Source of the DNA: Brevundimonas sp.
GTDB taxonomy: Bacteria; Pseudomonadota; Alphaproteobacteria; Caulobacterales; Caulobacteraceae
Length of the DNA stretch: 64,000 nucleotides
NCBI GenBank assembly: GCA_016742215.1
Contig: JACVCC010000003.1
Location: 1-64,000 of the forward strand
Reading direction: 5' to 3'
Part shown: piece by piece, positions 18,259-27,603 of the stretch
Layout of the letters: every line of letters starts with the position of its first letter
Position numbering within the stretch: the stretch's first letter is position 1
Notes under the pieces: model-generated
What the model saw: the letters and a program-made list of their open reading frames with translations, nothing else
Database searches by the model: none
Told to the model about the DNA's origin: nothing
Program-made: the position numbers and the translations under genes

Positions 18259-18708
18259 ATGAAGTCCGCCCTGATCGCCCTGGCCCTGCTGGCCGCCCCG
18301 GCCGCCGCCCACGCCCAGGTGGCCGCCGCGACGATGCCCAACACCTTCGACGGCCCCGCCCGCGGCGCCCCGGTCCAGCCCGTCCAGCCGGCGGCTCCGG
18401 TTGTCGCGGCGACGCCGGCCAATCCGCAGTCCGAGGCGACGGTCCGCAAGATCATCGCCGACGCCCAGGCCGGCACGATGGACTACTCCATCATGACCGA
18501 CACCCTCGCCGACCGGATCCGCCCGCAGGCCGCACAGGTGACCCCGATCATCCAGAGCCTCGGCGCCATCCAGACCTTCGAGTTCGCCGGCAGCCAGGAG
18601 GGCGCGGACATGTTCCTCGTCCGCTTCGCCAATGCCGCGACCCAGTGGATCATCGGCTTCGACGACGCCGGCAAGGTCGACGCCCTGCTGTTCCGCCCGG
18701 CCGAGTAG
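18259..18708 (+). CDS. hypothetical secreted protein
   Basis: The 149-residue protein has a clear signal peptide (MKSALIALALLAAPAAAHA with cleavage before QV), then a Pro/Ala linker and a small alpha/beta domain (ATVRKIIADAQAG through FVLRFANAATQWIIGFDDAGKVDALLFRP-like end). The shape resembles DUF3887-like or NTF2-like periplasmic domains, but I cannot assign it. It follows ubiB by 23 bases and may be co-transcribed. Confidence 0.75.
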   Translation: MKSALIALALLAAPAAAHAQVAAATMPNTFDGPARGAPVQPVQPAAPVVAATPANPQSEATVRKIIADAQAGTMDYSIMTDTLADRIRPQAAQVTPIIQSLGAIQTFEFAGSQEGADMFLVRFANAATQWIIGFDDAGKVDALLFRPAE

Positions 18709-18717
18709 GTCGTTCTC

Positions 18718-19125
18718 TCAGTCGTGATGGCCGGACGGCCGCGACCGTCCGGACTTGATGGATGACCGGTGCGCCTTGCCCTCGAGTCGGCGCTGCTTCG
18801 AGGCGCGCGTCGGCTTCGTCGGCACGCGAAAGACCGGGCGGATCGAGGCCTCGGCCACCAGGGCCTGCAACCGTTCGATGGCATCCGCGCGATTGCGTTC
18901 CTGGGTGCGATAGCGGACGGCGGTGATCAGGATCTCGCCGTTCTGGGTCGCCCGACTGCCGGCCAGCTTCAGCAGCCGCTCGCGCACGGAATCGCTCAGC
19001 GACGGCGAATTGGCCGCGTCGAACCTCAGTTGCACGCTGGTCGAGACCTTGTTGACGTTCTGCCCGCCCGGTCCGCCGGCGCGGAAGAAGCGGAACTCCA
19101 TCTCGCTTTCGGGAATGACGGTCAC
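18718..19125 (-). CDS. arfB: alternative ribosome-rescue factor B (peptidyl-tRNA hydrolase)
   Basis: The 135-residue protein releases nascent chains from ribosomes stalled without a stop codon. It carries the release-factor GGQ motif in RAGGPGGQNVNKVSTSVQLRFD and a basic C-terminal tail (KPTRASKQRRLEGKAHRSSIKSG) that in this family enters the empty mRNA channel. The start is GTG at 19125, overlapping the yaiI stop by 4 bases (GTGA). The frame continues upstream only as a shadow of yaiI. Confidence 0.93.
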   Translation of the reverse strand: MTVIPESEMEFRFFRAGGPGGQNVNKVSTSVQLRFDAANSPSLSDSVRERLLKLAGSRATQNGEILITAVRYRTQERNRADAIERLQALVAEASIRPVFRVPTKPTRASKQRRLEGKAHRSSIKSGRSRPSGHHD

Positions 19126-19580
19126 GCCAGAGCCCGCTTCGCCACAACCACCGCCCGGTCCAGCGCCTGCAGGAAGTTCGAGCGGTCCTTCGGACCGAAC
19201 GGCGGCGGGCCCGAGGTCTGCAGGCCCATGGAGCGCATATGCTCGCCCACCATCCGCCCGGCCAGGGCCGAGCCGATGGAGTCCGGGGTGAACGGGGTAC
19301 CGTTGGATTTCAGCGCCTGGGCTCCGGCCTGAAGACAGCGATCGGCCAGCGGGATGTCCTGCGTGACCACGATGTCGCCCTTGCCCGCCCGCTCGGCGAT
19401 CCAGTCGTCGGCCACGTCCGGCCCCTCGTCGACCACCACCTGCTCGATCCACGGATCGCGGCGGGTATTGATCCAGCCGTTCGAGACCACGAACACCTTC
19501 AGCCCGTAGCGCTCGGCCACCCGATAGACCTCGTCCTTCACCGGACAGGCGTCGGCGTCGATGAAGATGCGAGGGGACAT
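19122..19580 (-). CDS. yaiI: YaiI/YqxD family protein (DUF188, PIN-like)
   Basis: The 152-residue protein begins IFIDADACPVKDE, the hallmark of the DUF188 family, and contains DDWIAERAGKGDIVVTQDIPLADRC, whose acidic residues recall PIN-type nucleases. The biological role is not established. It is translated together with arfB through a 4-base overlap. Confidence 0.9.
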   Translation of the reverse strand: MSPRIFIDADACPVKDEVYRVAERYGLKVFVVSNGWINTRRDPWIEQVVVDEGPDVADDWIAERAGKGDIVVTQDIPLADRCLQAGAQALKSNGTPFTPDSIGSALAGRMVGEHMRSMGLQTSGPPPFGPKDRSNFLQALDRAVVVAKRALA

Positions 19581-19664
19581 TAGGGGCTAGGGGCTAGGTT
19601 TTAGGGGCTAGGTAAGGACGCGTCCGCTGCTCCACCCTAGCCCCTAACCCCTATAACCTCGACC
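19581..19664. repeat. TAGGGGC-type short repeat region with inverted arms
   Basis: The plus strand reads TTAGGGGCTAGGGGCTAGG, TTTTAGGGGCTAGG, then about 30 bases later CCCTAGCCCCTAACCCC. This is a tandem repeat of TAGGGGC with an inverted copy, able to form a hairpin. It lies between yaiI and the amidohydrolase pair and holds no ORF. Possibly a terminator or a simple-sequence repeat. Confidence 0.6.
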
Positions 19665-21017
19665 CTATCGCGTATAGGCCGGCGGCATCGCGCCTTCGCC
19701 GCCGTCACGATAACGATCCCGCAGCAGGAACTGACGGCTGGTCGGGGCCTGCTCCTGACCATTGACGAAGATCGTCTCGGCGATCGACAGAGGCTCCAGC
19801 GGATCGCCGGACCAGACGACCACATCGGCCGCCGCCCCGGCGCGCAACTCGCCGAACTGGCCGGCCATGCCGAAGATCCGCGCCGGATTGACGGTGATCG
19901 CCTCGATCGCAGCGTCGTAGGGCAGGCCGTGCGAGACGGCGTTGCCGGCGTTGTAGCGGGTCTCGCGGGCGCGGTGGACCGATCCCTCATTGCCCTTGAT
20001 CGCGATCACCACCCCGGCGGCGTCCAGCGCCGCGGCGTTCTGCATCCGCGTGGCGCGCGTCTCCAGATTGCCCGGCAGGTTGGAGATCGGGTTCAGCAGC
20101 ACCGGCACGCCGGCGGCCGCGATCTGGTCGGCGACCAGCCAGCCCTCCTCGGCCCCGTCGAGGATAATCTTCAGATTCTCCTCACGCGCCAGACGCAGCA
20201 CCTGCTGGATGTCCGAGGCGCGGCGGGCGGTGACGATCAGCGGCATCGTCCCGTTCGCCACCGGGATCAGAGCCTCCAGATCGGCGCGCGACAGGCTGAG
20301 ATCCCGAATATCGCCCCGGTCGTAGGCCGCCCGGTTGCGGGCGAACAGTCGGACCTCGGCCAGGGTCTCGCGGAACTGGGTGAACTCGGCCCCGCGGGCG
20401 CCGCCGGCGACCCCGGCTCCGGCCTCACCGAAGGGCGCGACCTGGGCGACGCGCGGCTTGACGAGGATGTCGTTGCCGGCCGCCAGATGGATGATCGCCG
20501 CCTGGCCCGCGAACAGGCTGGGCGATTGCAGGCCCGCATGGCCGACGCCGGCAAAGTCGGAATCGTCATGGGTATGCCCGCCCCCGCCGCCGCCCGGATG
20601 GGTCGGCACGACGATGGCGCGGGTGATGCCGCCGAGGCGGGCCACCGGCAGGGTGAAGGACCACGGATCGAGGCCGTAGCTGACGTCGAAGGCGGCGCTG
20701 ATGGTGTTGGCGCCGTTGCGCAGGTCGTCCGACCCGCCGACCGACGAGATCTCCGAACCGCCGAGGCCGGAATCGACCGCGACAAAGCCCGGGGCCACCA
20801 CCTTGCCGCGCGCGTCGATCACGCGGGCGCCGGACGGAGCCGCGGCGGTCCCGACCGAAACGACCCGGCCGTTCTGGATCACGACCGTGCCGTTCTCGAT
20901 CACGGTGGTGCCGGTCAGGACCCGGCCGCCGGTGATGGCGGTCAGCTCCTGAGCCAGCGCGGGCGAGGCGAGGGCGACCAGCGAGGCCGCGCCGAGGATG
21001 AGGCTCTTGAGGCGCAT
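19665..21017 (-). CDS. exported amidohydrolase homologue lacking the metal site
   Basis: The 450-residue protein has a cleavable signal peptide (LILGAASLVALASPALAQE) and the overall composite-barrel fold of imidazolonepropionase-like amidohydrolases (ENGTVVIQNGRVVSVGTAAAPSGARVIDARGKVVAPGFV, and AARVFG/ADVVVWSGDPLEP-type C-terminus). At the place of the usual H-x-H metal ligands it reads VAVDSGLGGSE, and later His/Asp ligands are not evident either, so catalysis by the normal mechanism looks impossible. It is translated with the intact paralogue at 21017-22507 (TGATG overlap), suggesting a heteromeric or scaffold role. Confidence 0.85.
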   Translation of the reverse strand: MRLKSLILGAASLVALASPALAQELTAITGGRVLTGTTVIENGTVVIQNGRVVSVGTAAAPSGARVIDARGKVVAPGFVAVDSGLGGSEISSVGGSDDLRNGANTISAAFDVSYGLDPWSFTLPVARLGGITRAIVVPTHPGGGGGGHTHDDSDFAGVGHAGLQSPSLFAGQAAIIHLAAGNDILVKPRVAQVAPFGEAGAGVAGGARGAEFTQFRETLAEVRLFARNRAAYDRGDIRDLSLSRADLEALIPVANGTMPLIVTARRASDIQQVLRLAREENLKIILDGAEEGWLVADQIAAAGVPVLLNPISNLPGNLETRATRMQNAAALDAAGVVIAIKGNEGSVHRARETRYNAGNAVSHGLPYDAAIEAITVNPARIFGMAGQFGELRAGAAADVVVWSGDPLEPLSIAETIFVNGQEQAPTSRQFLLRDRYRDGGEGAMPPAYTR

Positions 21018-22507
21018 CAGCGGGCTCCCTGCTGGACGTTGGCGGCCGGAACCCCGAAGCCGGGCTGGCCCAGCTCGTAGTCGGACAGCGGCTGGTAGGC
21101 CGGGTTGTTGCGATCGAAGGCCAGACCGCCGTCGATGAAGACCTGATCGGCGCGGGCGTAGACCGAGAACGGATTGGCGCTCCAGATCACCACATCGGCG
21201 CGCTTGCCGGCTTCCAGCGAGCCCGTCTGGTCGGCGATGCCCAGCGAGCGGGCGGCGTTGAGCGTGATCCAGCTGATGGCGCGCTCCTCGGGGATGTTCA
21301 TGCCGATGCGACGGCCGGCGGCCAGGGCGGCGGCGGCTTCCTGATTGAGACGCTGGGTCAGTTCGGCGTCGTCCGAGTGGATGACGGCGCAGCTGTTGGG
21401 GTGGGCGTCGACCAGGGCGGCATTGGCCTCGACCGCGTCCAGGGCCTCCATCTTGAAGCCCCACCAGCCGGTCCACATGTCGGCGCAGATACCCTCGCGG
21501 GCCAGCGTCGGCGCCAGCTTGTAGGCCTCGATGGCGTGGTGGAAGGCGGTGATCCGGAAGCCGAACTCACGCGACAGGTCGATCATCATCGCCATTTCAT
21601 CGGCGCGGTAGCAGTGGTTCTGCACCAGGATCGAACCGTCCAGCACGCCGGCGATGGTTTCCAGCTGCAGGTTGCGGGTCGGCGGCGTTCCCTCGCCGTC
21701 CTGACGGTATTTGTCCCACTTGGCGCGGTAGTCCTGCGCGGCGATGAAGGCGGCGCGATAGCCGGCCATATTGCCCATGCCCGTCGCGGGCGAGCTGTTG
21801 CGCCCGCCATAGACGCGCGACGGATTCTCGCCGCAGGCCATCTTCAGGCCGTAGGGCGCGCCCGGCATCTTCATGCCCTGCATCGTCACCGACGGAATGT
21901 TGCGGACGGTCACGCCGCGGCCGCCGAACAGGTTGGCCGAGCCGGGGAGGATCTGCAGCGTGGTCACCCCGCCGGCGCGGGCGGTGTTGAAGCCCGGGTC
22001 CTGCGGCCACAGGCTGTGCTCGGCCCAGACCTGCGCCGTGTTCGGGTTGGTCGCCTCATTGCCGTCGCTCATGCCCGTCACGCCCGGCGACGGATAGACG
22101 CCCAGGTGCGAGTGCACGTCGATGATGCCCGGGGTCACATAGCGACCGTTGGCCTGCACCGTGCGGTGGCCGGCCGGGATGGCGGTCGAGGCATCGCCGA
22201 CGGCGGTCACGCGCCCGTCGGTGATCACCACAACGCCGTTGTCGATCCGCTGTCCGGCGCCGGTGAAGACCGTGCCGCCGACGATGGCCATGTTCTCGCG
22301 CGGCAGGCCGCGATAGGTCGAGGGGAAGGGATCGGGCCGCGCCGCGGCATCCAGACCCGGCGCCATCGCCGCCCGCTCGCGGGTCGACGAGCCGTCGGTC
22401 GAGGGTTCGTCCGTCGAACCGGTGGTGGCGCAGGCCCCGAGGGCCAGTACGGCGAGGGCGGCGAGGCCCGGCGCGAGGCGTGCGCCCCGCAGGCGGCGAA
22501 GTCTCAT
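21017..22507 (-). CDS. amidohydrolase family lipoprotein
   Basis: The 496-residue protein has a lipoprotein signal (LAALAVLALGACATTG, lipobox LGAC) and a metal-dependent amidohydrolase domain: first metal ligands in IIDVHSHLGVYPSPG, further His in FHHAIEAYK and in AVIHSDDAE. The C-terminal composite region is RSLGIADQTGSLEAGKRADVVIWSANPFS. It is probably periplasmic or surface-anchored, acting on a cyclic amide or dipeptide; the substrate is unknown. It is paired with the metal-site-less paralogue directly downstream. Confidence 0.9.
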   Translation of the reverse strand: MRLRRLRGARLAPGLAALAVLALGACATTGSTDEPSTDGSSTRERAAMAPGLDAAARPDPFPSTYRGLPRENMAIVGGTVFTGAGQRIDNGVVVITDGRVTAVGDASTAIPAGHRTVQANGRYVTPGIIDVHSHLGVYPSPGVTGMSDGNEATNPNTAQVWAEHSLWPQDPGFNTARAGGVTTLQILPGSANLFGGRGVTVRNIPSVTMQGMKMPGAPYGLKMACGENPSRVYGGRNSSPATGMGNMAGYRAAFIAAQDYRAKWDKYRQDGEGTPPTRNLQLETIAGVLDGSILVQNHCYRADEMAMMIDLSREFGFRITAFHHAIEAYKLAPTLAREGICADMWTGWWGFKMEALDAVEANAALVDAHPNSCAVIHSDDAELTQRLNQEAAAALAAGRRIGMNIPEERAISWITLNAARSLGIADQTGSLEAGKRADVVIWSANPFSVYARADQVFIDGGLAFDRNNPAYQPLSDYELGQPGFGVPAANVQQGAR

Positions 22508-22700
22508 GAAAAGCTCCCCTTGTGCGCCATGTCCGGAATGAGGGGCGGCGCGAACTCGGCGGGGATTAAGGGGTCAGTCGCCCGATCCGTCAAAGGGCGA
22601 TTTCATCCCGAAACGGAAAGTCGCAGGCGAAGCGCAAGATCGGTCGGGCGCGCCACGCCCGTCCGGGTCAGGCTAGGATGGTCACGACGGAACAAGGACG

Positions 22701-23573
22701 ATGACGGCGGCGCTCGACAACTATCATGCCCGGATGCGCAGGGTGCTGGATCACATCGACCGGCATCTGGACGACGCCCTGGGGCTGGATGCGGTCAGCA
22801 ACGTCGCCGCCTTCTCCAAATTCCACTTCCATCGGCAGTTCACGGCGACCTTTGGCCTGTCCCTGCATCGCTATGTCCAGCTCGCCCGAATGCGCCGGGC
22901 CTCCAAACAGCTGGCCGGCGAGGGGCAGAGCATCACGGACATCGCCATGGACGCCGGTTACGAGACGCCCGACGCCTTCGCGCGCGCCTTCCGCCAGCGC
23001 TTCCGGCAGTCGCCGTCGGATTTCCGGAAGTCTCCCGACTGGGAGCCGTGGCTCCGGGCCTTCGGGCCCCTCAACGCCGCCAGGAGCAAACTCATGCCGA
23101 CCACCTTCACCCCCGACCAGGTCTCCATCCGCGATGTGCTTCCCACCCGTGTGGCCATGTTCGAGCACAGGGGCGATCCCGCCACGCTTGAGGTCACCAT
23201 CCAGCGGTTCATCGCATGGCGAAAGGCCGCCGGCCTGACGCCGAAGACCAGCCCGACTTTCAACATCTGGTACACCGAGCGCCGCCCCGTGAACCCGGCC
23301 GACTACCGGATGGACCTGTGCGTCGGCATCGGTCCGGATCAGGTCGTCGATGGCGAGGGCGTCCGCACCGGCGAAATCCCCGGCGGCCGCTGCGCTGTCC
23401 TGCGGGTCACCGGCGACACCCACAATCTCGAACCCGCCGCCCTCTATCTCTACCGCGACTGGCTGCCGGCCAGTGGCGAGGAGATGCGCGACTTCCCCAT
23501 CTACTGCCAGCGCTTCTTCCTCGACGACCCGGCAGAAGGCACGGCCGCGGAGCTCCACCTGCCGCTGAGGTGA
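22701..23573 (+). CDS. AraC-family regulator with GyrI-like ligand domain
   Basis: The 290-residue protein has two parts. Residues 8-108 are the double helix-turn-helix of the AraC family (LDAVSNVAAFSKFHFHRQFTATFG and ITDIAMDAGYETPDAFARAFRQRF). Residues 132-290 are a GyrI/SbmC-like effector-binding domain (VSIRDVLPTRVAMFEHRGDP through FPIYCQRFFLD). This is the arrangement of Rob/TetD-type regulators responding to small hydrophobic compounds. It diverges from the amidohydrolase pair across a 193-base gap, which it might regulate. Confidence 0.93.
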   Translation: MTAALDNYHARMRRVLDHIDRHLDDALGLDAVSNVAAFSKFHFHRQFTATFGLSLHRYVQLARMRRASKQLAGEGQSITDIAMDAGYETPDAFARAFRQRFRQSPSDFRKSPDWEPWLRAFGPLNAARSKLMPTTFTPDQVSIRDVLPTRVAMFEHRGDPATLEVTIQRFIAWRKAAGLTPKTSPTFNIWYTERRPVNPADYRMDLCVGIGPDQVVDGEGVRTGEIPGGRCAVLRVTGDTHNLEPAALYLYRDWLPASGEEMRDFPIYCQRFFLDDPAEGTAAELHLPLR

Positions 23574-23579
23574 GGCCGC

Positions 23580-24452
23580 CTATTCCGGCAGAACCGAGGT
23601 CAGCCTCTGCCTCAGCTCATCATCGACGCCGAGCAGGGGCAGGGGCAGGCTGGCGGTCGTCAGACCCTTGATCCGCGCCGCCTCGTGAACCAGCCGCAGG
23701 CCGCCGTGCGCGCGGAACAGCTCCCACAGACCGGCGAAGGCGGCGTCCAGCCTGTTCGCCTCGGCCCGGTCTCCCGCCATCGCGGCCCGGGCCAGGGCGG
23801 ACGCCGTCTTCGGGAACAGGCCGCCGGCGACACTGAACCAGCAATCGGCGCCGGCGAGCAGCGCGTCCTTGCAGCCCCAGTCCCCGCTGTAGCCGATCGA
23901 CAGTCCGGGCGCGGCCGCCCGGAACGCAGCCAGGTCGGCGGGCAGGTCCGTCGCCGGCAGCGGCAGCTTGATCGCCGCGATCGTGGGCACAGCGGCCAGT
24001 CGCGAGACCAGCGCAGGGGTGAAGGTGAATTTGGTCGTGCCCGGGTTGCTGTAGATGCACAGCGGCAGATCGGTGGCCGAGGCGACGGCGACGAAATGCC
24101 GATAGACCTCTTCCTCGAGCAGGGGCGTGTAGCTGACTGGAGCCAGCAGCAGCCCGGCGGCGCCCTCGGCGGCGGCGTCCTTGGCGAGAGCGATGGCCTC
24201 GTCCGTCCGCAGGGCGCCGACACCGACGATCACCGGGATCGAGCTTGCAGCCTCGACCGCAGCCGCGACCGCCCGTCGCCGCTCCGCGCGGCTGATGAAC
24301 ATATAGGTCCCGGTGCTGCCCAGCAGACCGACGCTGTCGGCCCCGCCTGCCTCGATGCGACGGACGAGGCGCGCCAGATCGTCCGTGATGACCTGCCCCT
24401 CGGGGGTCAGGGGCGTGATCGGAAAGGCGGACAGTCCGGTGAAAAGGCGCAT
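23580..24452 (-). CDS. dihydrodipicolinate synthase/N-acetylneuraminate lyase family protein
   Basis: The 290-residue TIM-barrel class I aldolase has the family motifs GLLGSTGTYMF, the tyrosine in LCIYSNPG and the Schiff-base lysine in AAIKLPLP. The usual GGTGE-type loop reads LLGSTG, so it is probably not the lysine-pathway DapA but a related 2-keto-3-deoxy acid aldolase/lyase. The ATG at 24452 is used; a GTG one codon earlier is also possible. It ends 6 bases from the AraC gene (convergent). Confidence 0.88.
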   Translation of the reverse strand: MRLFTGLSAFPITPLTPEGQVITDDLARLVRRIEAGGADSVGLLGSTGTYMFISRAERRRAVAAAVEAASSIPVIVGVGALRTDEAIALAKDAAAEGAAGLLLAPVSYTPLLEEEVYRHFVAVASATDLPLCIYSNPGTTKFTFTPALVSRLAAVPTIAAIKLPLPATDLPADLAAFRAAAPGLSIGYSGDWGCKDALLAGADCWFSVAGGLFPKTASALARAAMAGDRAEANRLDAAFAGLWELFRAHGGLRLVHEAARIKGLTTASLPLPLLGVDDELRQRLTSVLPE

Positions 24453-24510
24453 CACCGGACCAGACAGCCGCCCCGGCTCAAGCTCAAATCAGGATTGGCT
24501 TCGCTTTGTG

Positions 24511-24801
24511 TCAGCCGCCATCGGTCGCTCGGGCGAGACGCTCCCGGGCCTCGTCCTCCGACAGCCCCTCCACCGCGATCCGTTTGCTCCGCGACTGCCC
24601 GCCGCGCTCCAGCGTCACCGCCGACTTCGGCACACCGAGCGTCTTCGCCATCAGTTTCAACAAGGCCGCATTCGCTTCGCCCTCGACCGGCCGGGCCCGC
24701 ACCCGGACCCTCAGCACCGGTCGGCCGTCAGCGTCCACATCCCAGCCGTCGATGCGATCGGCGGAAGCTCCGGGGGTGAGACGGATGGGGAGCGTGGTCA
24801 T
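24511..24801 (-). CDS. yggU: YggU-family protein (DUF167)
   Basis: The 96-residue protein matches DUF167: RLTPGASADRIDGW, LRVRVRARPVEGEANAALLKLMAKTLGVPKSAVTLERGGQSRSKRIAVEGL. The family is widespread and structurally known but has no firm function. It lies upstream of the aldolase gene by 58 bases. Confidence 0.93.
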   Translation of the reverse strand: MTTLPIRLTPGASADRIDGWDVDADGRPVLRVRVRARPVEGEANAALLKLMAKTLGVPKSAVTLERGGQSRSKRIAVEGLSEDEARERLARATDGG

Positions 24802-24821
24802 GGCTGATTCAAAGGAAAAGG

Positions 24822-24847
24822 CGCGGCCCCGTTAGGAGCCGCGCCCT
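24822..24847 (-). terminator. terminator after etfA
   Basis: The minus strand forms an 11-bp stem with one mismatch (GGCGCGGCTCC and GGGGCCGCGCC) with a short loop, followed by TTTTCC. It is placed 25 bases past the etfA stop. Confidence 0.8.
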
Positions 24848-24871
24848 GTTCAGTCCGTCATTCCGAACCGC

Positions 24872-25801
24872 TTACCCCAGAGCCTTCATCAGCTCCGGCA
24901 CGGCGGTCTTGTAGTCGGCGACCAGGCCGTAGTCGGCGACCTGGAAGATCGGGGCGTCGGCGTCCTTGTTGATCGCGACGATCACCTTGGAGTCCTTCAT
25001 GCCAGCCAGGTGCTGGATGGCGCCCGAGATGCCGATGGCGATGTAGAGCTGCGGGGCGACGACCTTGCCGGTCTGGCCGACCTGATAGTCGTTCGGCGCA
25101 TAGCCGGCGTCCACGGCCGCGCGCGAGGCCCCGACGGCGGCGCCGAGCTTGTCGGCCAGCGGGTCCATGACCGCGTGGAACTCCTCGGCCGAGCCCAGGG
25201 CGCGACCGCCCGAGACGACGATCTTGGCGGCGCCCAGTTCCGGACGGTCCGACTTGACCATTTCCTCGCTGACGAAGGCCGTCTTCGAGGCGTCGCCGCC
25301 CGAGATGGTCTCGACGGAGGCCGAGCCGCCCTCTGCGGCCGCGGCGAAGGCCGTCGGACGCACGGTGATGACCTTCTTCGCGTCCGACGACTGGACGGTC
25401 TCCAGCGCGTTGCCGGCGTAAATCGGGCGCACGAAGGTGTCCGGCGAGACGACCTCGACGATGTCCGACACCGGCGCGACGTCCAGCCTGGCGGCGATGC
25501 GCGGGGCGAAATTCTTGCCGTCGGTGTTGGCCGGGGCGAGGATCGCGTCGTAGCCCGAGGCGAGCGGCAGGACGGTGGCCTCGACGGCCTCCGCCAGCGT
25601 CTTGCCCAGGCCGGCGCTCTCGGCCAGCAACACCTTGCGGACGCCCGAGATCTTCGCGGCGCTGTCGGCGGCGGCCTTGGCGCCCTGACCCACGACCAGG
25701 ATGTCGACGTCGCCCCCGATGGCGGCGGCGGCCGTCACGGTCTTGGCGGTTGTTTCGCGGACGGTCGAGCCGTCGTGATCGGCGATGACGAGAACGGCCA
25801 T
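24872..25801 (-). CDS. etfA: electron transfer flavoprotein subunit alpha
   Basis: The 309-residue FAD-binding subunit passes electrons from acyl-CoA and other dehydrogenases to ETF-ubiquinone oxidoreductase. The C-terminal FAD domain is diagnostic: [75 protein letters not shown]. It is translated together with etfB through a one-base overlap (TGATG). Confidence 0.97.
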   Translation of the reverse strand: MAVLVIADHDGSTVRETTAKTVTAAAAIGGDVDILVVGQGAKAAADSAAKISGVRKVLLAESAGLGKTLAEAVEATVLPLASGYDAILAPANTDGKNFAPRIAARLDVAPVSDIVEVVSPDTFVRPIYAGNALETVQSSDAKKVITVRPTAFAAAAEGGSASVETISGGDASKTAFVSEEMVKSDRPELGAAKIVVSGGRALGSAEEFHAVMDPLADKLGAAVGASRAAVDAGYAPNDYQVGQTGKVVAPQLYIAIGISGAIQHLAGMKDSKVIVAINKDADAPIFQVADYGLVADYKTAVPELMKALG

Positions 25802-26565
25802 CAGAGAGCTCCCGCGGCTTTCAGTTTCGAGACGAGTTCGGCGGCGTCAGCCACCTTGACGCCGGCCGAGCGCTTGGGCGGCTCGGTGACCTTCTGCACC
25901 TTCAGGCGTGGCGCGACATCGACGCCGTAGCCGGCGACCGCCTTCGTGGCGATCTCCTTCTTCTTGGCCTTCATGATGTTCGGCAGCGAGGCGTAGCGCG
26001 GCGTGTTCAGGCGCAGGTCGACGGTGACCACCGCCGGCAGGTTCACGGCCAGGGTCTGCAGACCGCCGTCGACCTCGCGGGTCACGGTGGCCTTGCCGCC
26101 GCCGATCTCGACCTTCGAGGCGAAGGTCGCCTGCGGCCAGTCCAGCAGGGCGGCCAGCATCTGGCCCACGGCGTTGTTGTCGCCGTCGATCGCCTGCTTG
26201 CCCATCAGCACCAGGTCCGGCTTCTCCTCGTCGACCACCGCCTTCAGCAGCTTGGCGACGGCCAGCGGCTCGAGGTCGGTATCCGACTGGATCAGGATGC
26301 CGCGGTCGGCGCCGATGGCCAGGGCGTTGCGGATCGTCTCCTGCGCCTGGGCCGGGCCGATCGAGACGACGACCACCTCGCTGGCCGTCCCGGCCGCGTG
26401 ATGCTCCTTGCCTTCCTTCATGCGCACCGCTTCCTCGACTGCGATCTCGCAGAAGGGATTGATGCTCATTTTGACGTTGGCGAGATCGACGCCCGACTGG
26501 TCCGCTTTCACACGGGCCTTGACGTTCGAGTCGATCACCCGCTTGACGGGGACGAGAACCTTCAT
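25801..26565 (-). CDS. etfB: electron transfer flavoprotein subunit beta
   Basis: The 254-residue AMP-binding partner of EtfA contains [16 protein letters not shown] at the N-terminus, [21 protein letters not shown] and [27 protein letters not shown], the EtfB signature. The ATG at 26565 is the family start; the frame is open 22 codons further, without support. Confidence 0.97.
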   Translation of the reverse strand: MKVLVPVKRVIDSNVKARVKADQSGVDLANVKMSINPFCEIAVEEAVRMKEGKEHHAAGTASEVVVVSIGPAQAQETIRNALAIGADRGILIQSDTDLEPLAVAKLLKAVVDEEKPDLVLMGKQAIDGDNNAVGQMLAALLDWPQATFASKVEIGGGKATVTREVDGGLQTLAVNLPAVVTVDLRLNTPRYASLPNIMKAKKKEIATKAVAGYGVDVAPRLKVQKVTEPPKRSAGVKVADAAELVSKLKAAGAL

Positions 26566-26672
26566 TTCGCTATCCACAAAGTCGCCGGAATGTTGGGTCA
26601 GGCAATAGGTACCCGACGCCCGGCCTGTCAACGTAACGTCGCGTCAACGCATCAACCCACGGAACGCCTCAA

Positions 26673-27014
26673 ATGCATCGTCTCCTGACCATGAAGCGGC
26701 TCAGCGTGCTGTTCCTGTGCACCTTCGCGGTGCTTGTGGGCGCCACCTTCGCCTGGCAGGCCCTGGTCAAGGCGCCGGGCGATCGCTGCGAGGCCGCCGG
26801 CATGTGGTGGGACCCCGAAGGCCGCGTCTGCGCCCAACCGCTGTCGATCGCCGAGATCACCGGCCGCCCGAACGGCCAGTCCCGCGCCGAGGCCTCTGAC
26901 GCCAAGAACCGCGAACTGATCGCCATCGAGGATCAGCTGGCGGCCCGGCAGGAAGCTCGCGACGCCGACGCCGACCGCCAGCGCGCGGCCTTGGCGGCCC
27001 AACGAGGGCAGTAG
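26673..27014 (+). CDS. hypothetical membrane-anchored protein
   Basis: The 113-residue protein has one N-terminal membrane segment or signal anchor (LSVLFLCTFAVLVGATFAWQALV), then a short domain with two cysteines (GDRCEAAGMWWDPEGRVCAQP) and a charged C-terminal helix (DQLAARQEARDADADRQRAALAAQ) likely to form a coiled coil. The Cys-x13-Cys loop around WWDPEGRVC recurs in small alphaproteobacterial exported proteins, but no function is known. A start at the second ATG (26691) is equally possible. Confidence 0.7.
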   Translation: MHRLLTMKRLSVLFLCTFAVLVGATFAWQALVKAPGDRCEAAGMWWDPEGRVCAQPLSIAEITGRPNGQSRAEASDAKNRELIAIEDQLAARQEARDADADRQRAALAAQRGQ

Positions 27015-27026
27015 CCTCGGAAAACC

Positions 27027-27599
27027 CTAGCGCGTCGCGCCCGGCTTCCATTTGATATCGCCCGCGCCGTTGGCGTTGGCCCGGCGCGCGGCGCAGAACA
27101 GGTGGTCGGACAGACGGTTCAAATAGCGCACCGCCGCGCCGTTCACGCTCTCGCCGGTCTCGACCAGCCGCACCGCCTCGCGCTCGGCCCGGCGCGCAAC
27201 TGTGCGGGCCTGATGCAGATGCGCCGACAGGGGCGCCCCGCCCGGCAGGATGAAGCTGTCCAGCGGCTTCAGGCTCTCGTTCATCCAGTCGATTTCCTGC
27301 TCCAGTCGCTCGACCTGGCTGTCGAGGATGCGCAGGGCCTCCCACTTCGGCTCGGGCTCCAGCGGCGTCGCCAGATCGGCGCCGAGGTCGAACAGCTCGT
27401 TTTGTATGCGGCCGAGCATGGCGTCGATGCGGTCGTTCTGGCCCGAGTGCAGTCGCGCCACGCCGATCACGGCGTTCAGCTCGTCCACCGCGCCATAGGC
27501 CTCGACCCGGCGATCGCTCTTGGACACCGGCGCGCCCGAGGCCAGTCGCGTCTGACCGCCGTCGCCCGTCTTCGTATAGATGCGGTTCAGGACGACCAT
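27027..27599 (-). CDS. cob(I)alamin adenosyltransferase, PduO type
   Basis: The 190-residue enzyme transfers the adenosyl group of ATP to cobalamin. It carries the PduO/MMAB signatures RIYTKTGDGGQTRLASG (ATP-binding N-terminus), VEAYGAVDELNAVIG, LPGGAPLSAHLHQARTVARRAER and NRLSDHLFCAAR. The gene follows the HIG1-like membrane protein after 4 bases on the same strand. Confidence 0.95.
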   Translation of the reverse strand: MVVLNRIYTKTGDGGQTRLASGAPVSKSDRRVEAYGAVDELNAVIGVARLHSGQNDRIDAMLGRIQNELFDLGADLATPLEPEPKWEALRILDSQVERLEQEIDWMNESLKPLDSFILPGGAPLSAHLHQARTVARRAEREAVRLVETGESVNGAAVRYLNRLSDHLFCAARRANANGAGDIKWKPGATR

Positions 27600-27603
27600 G
27601 GCT

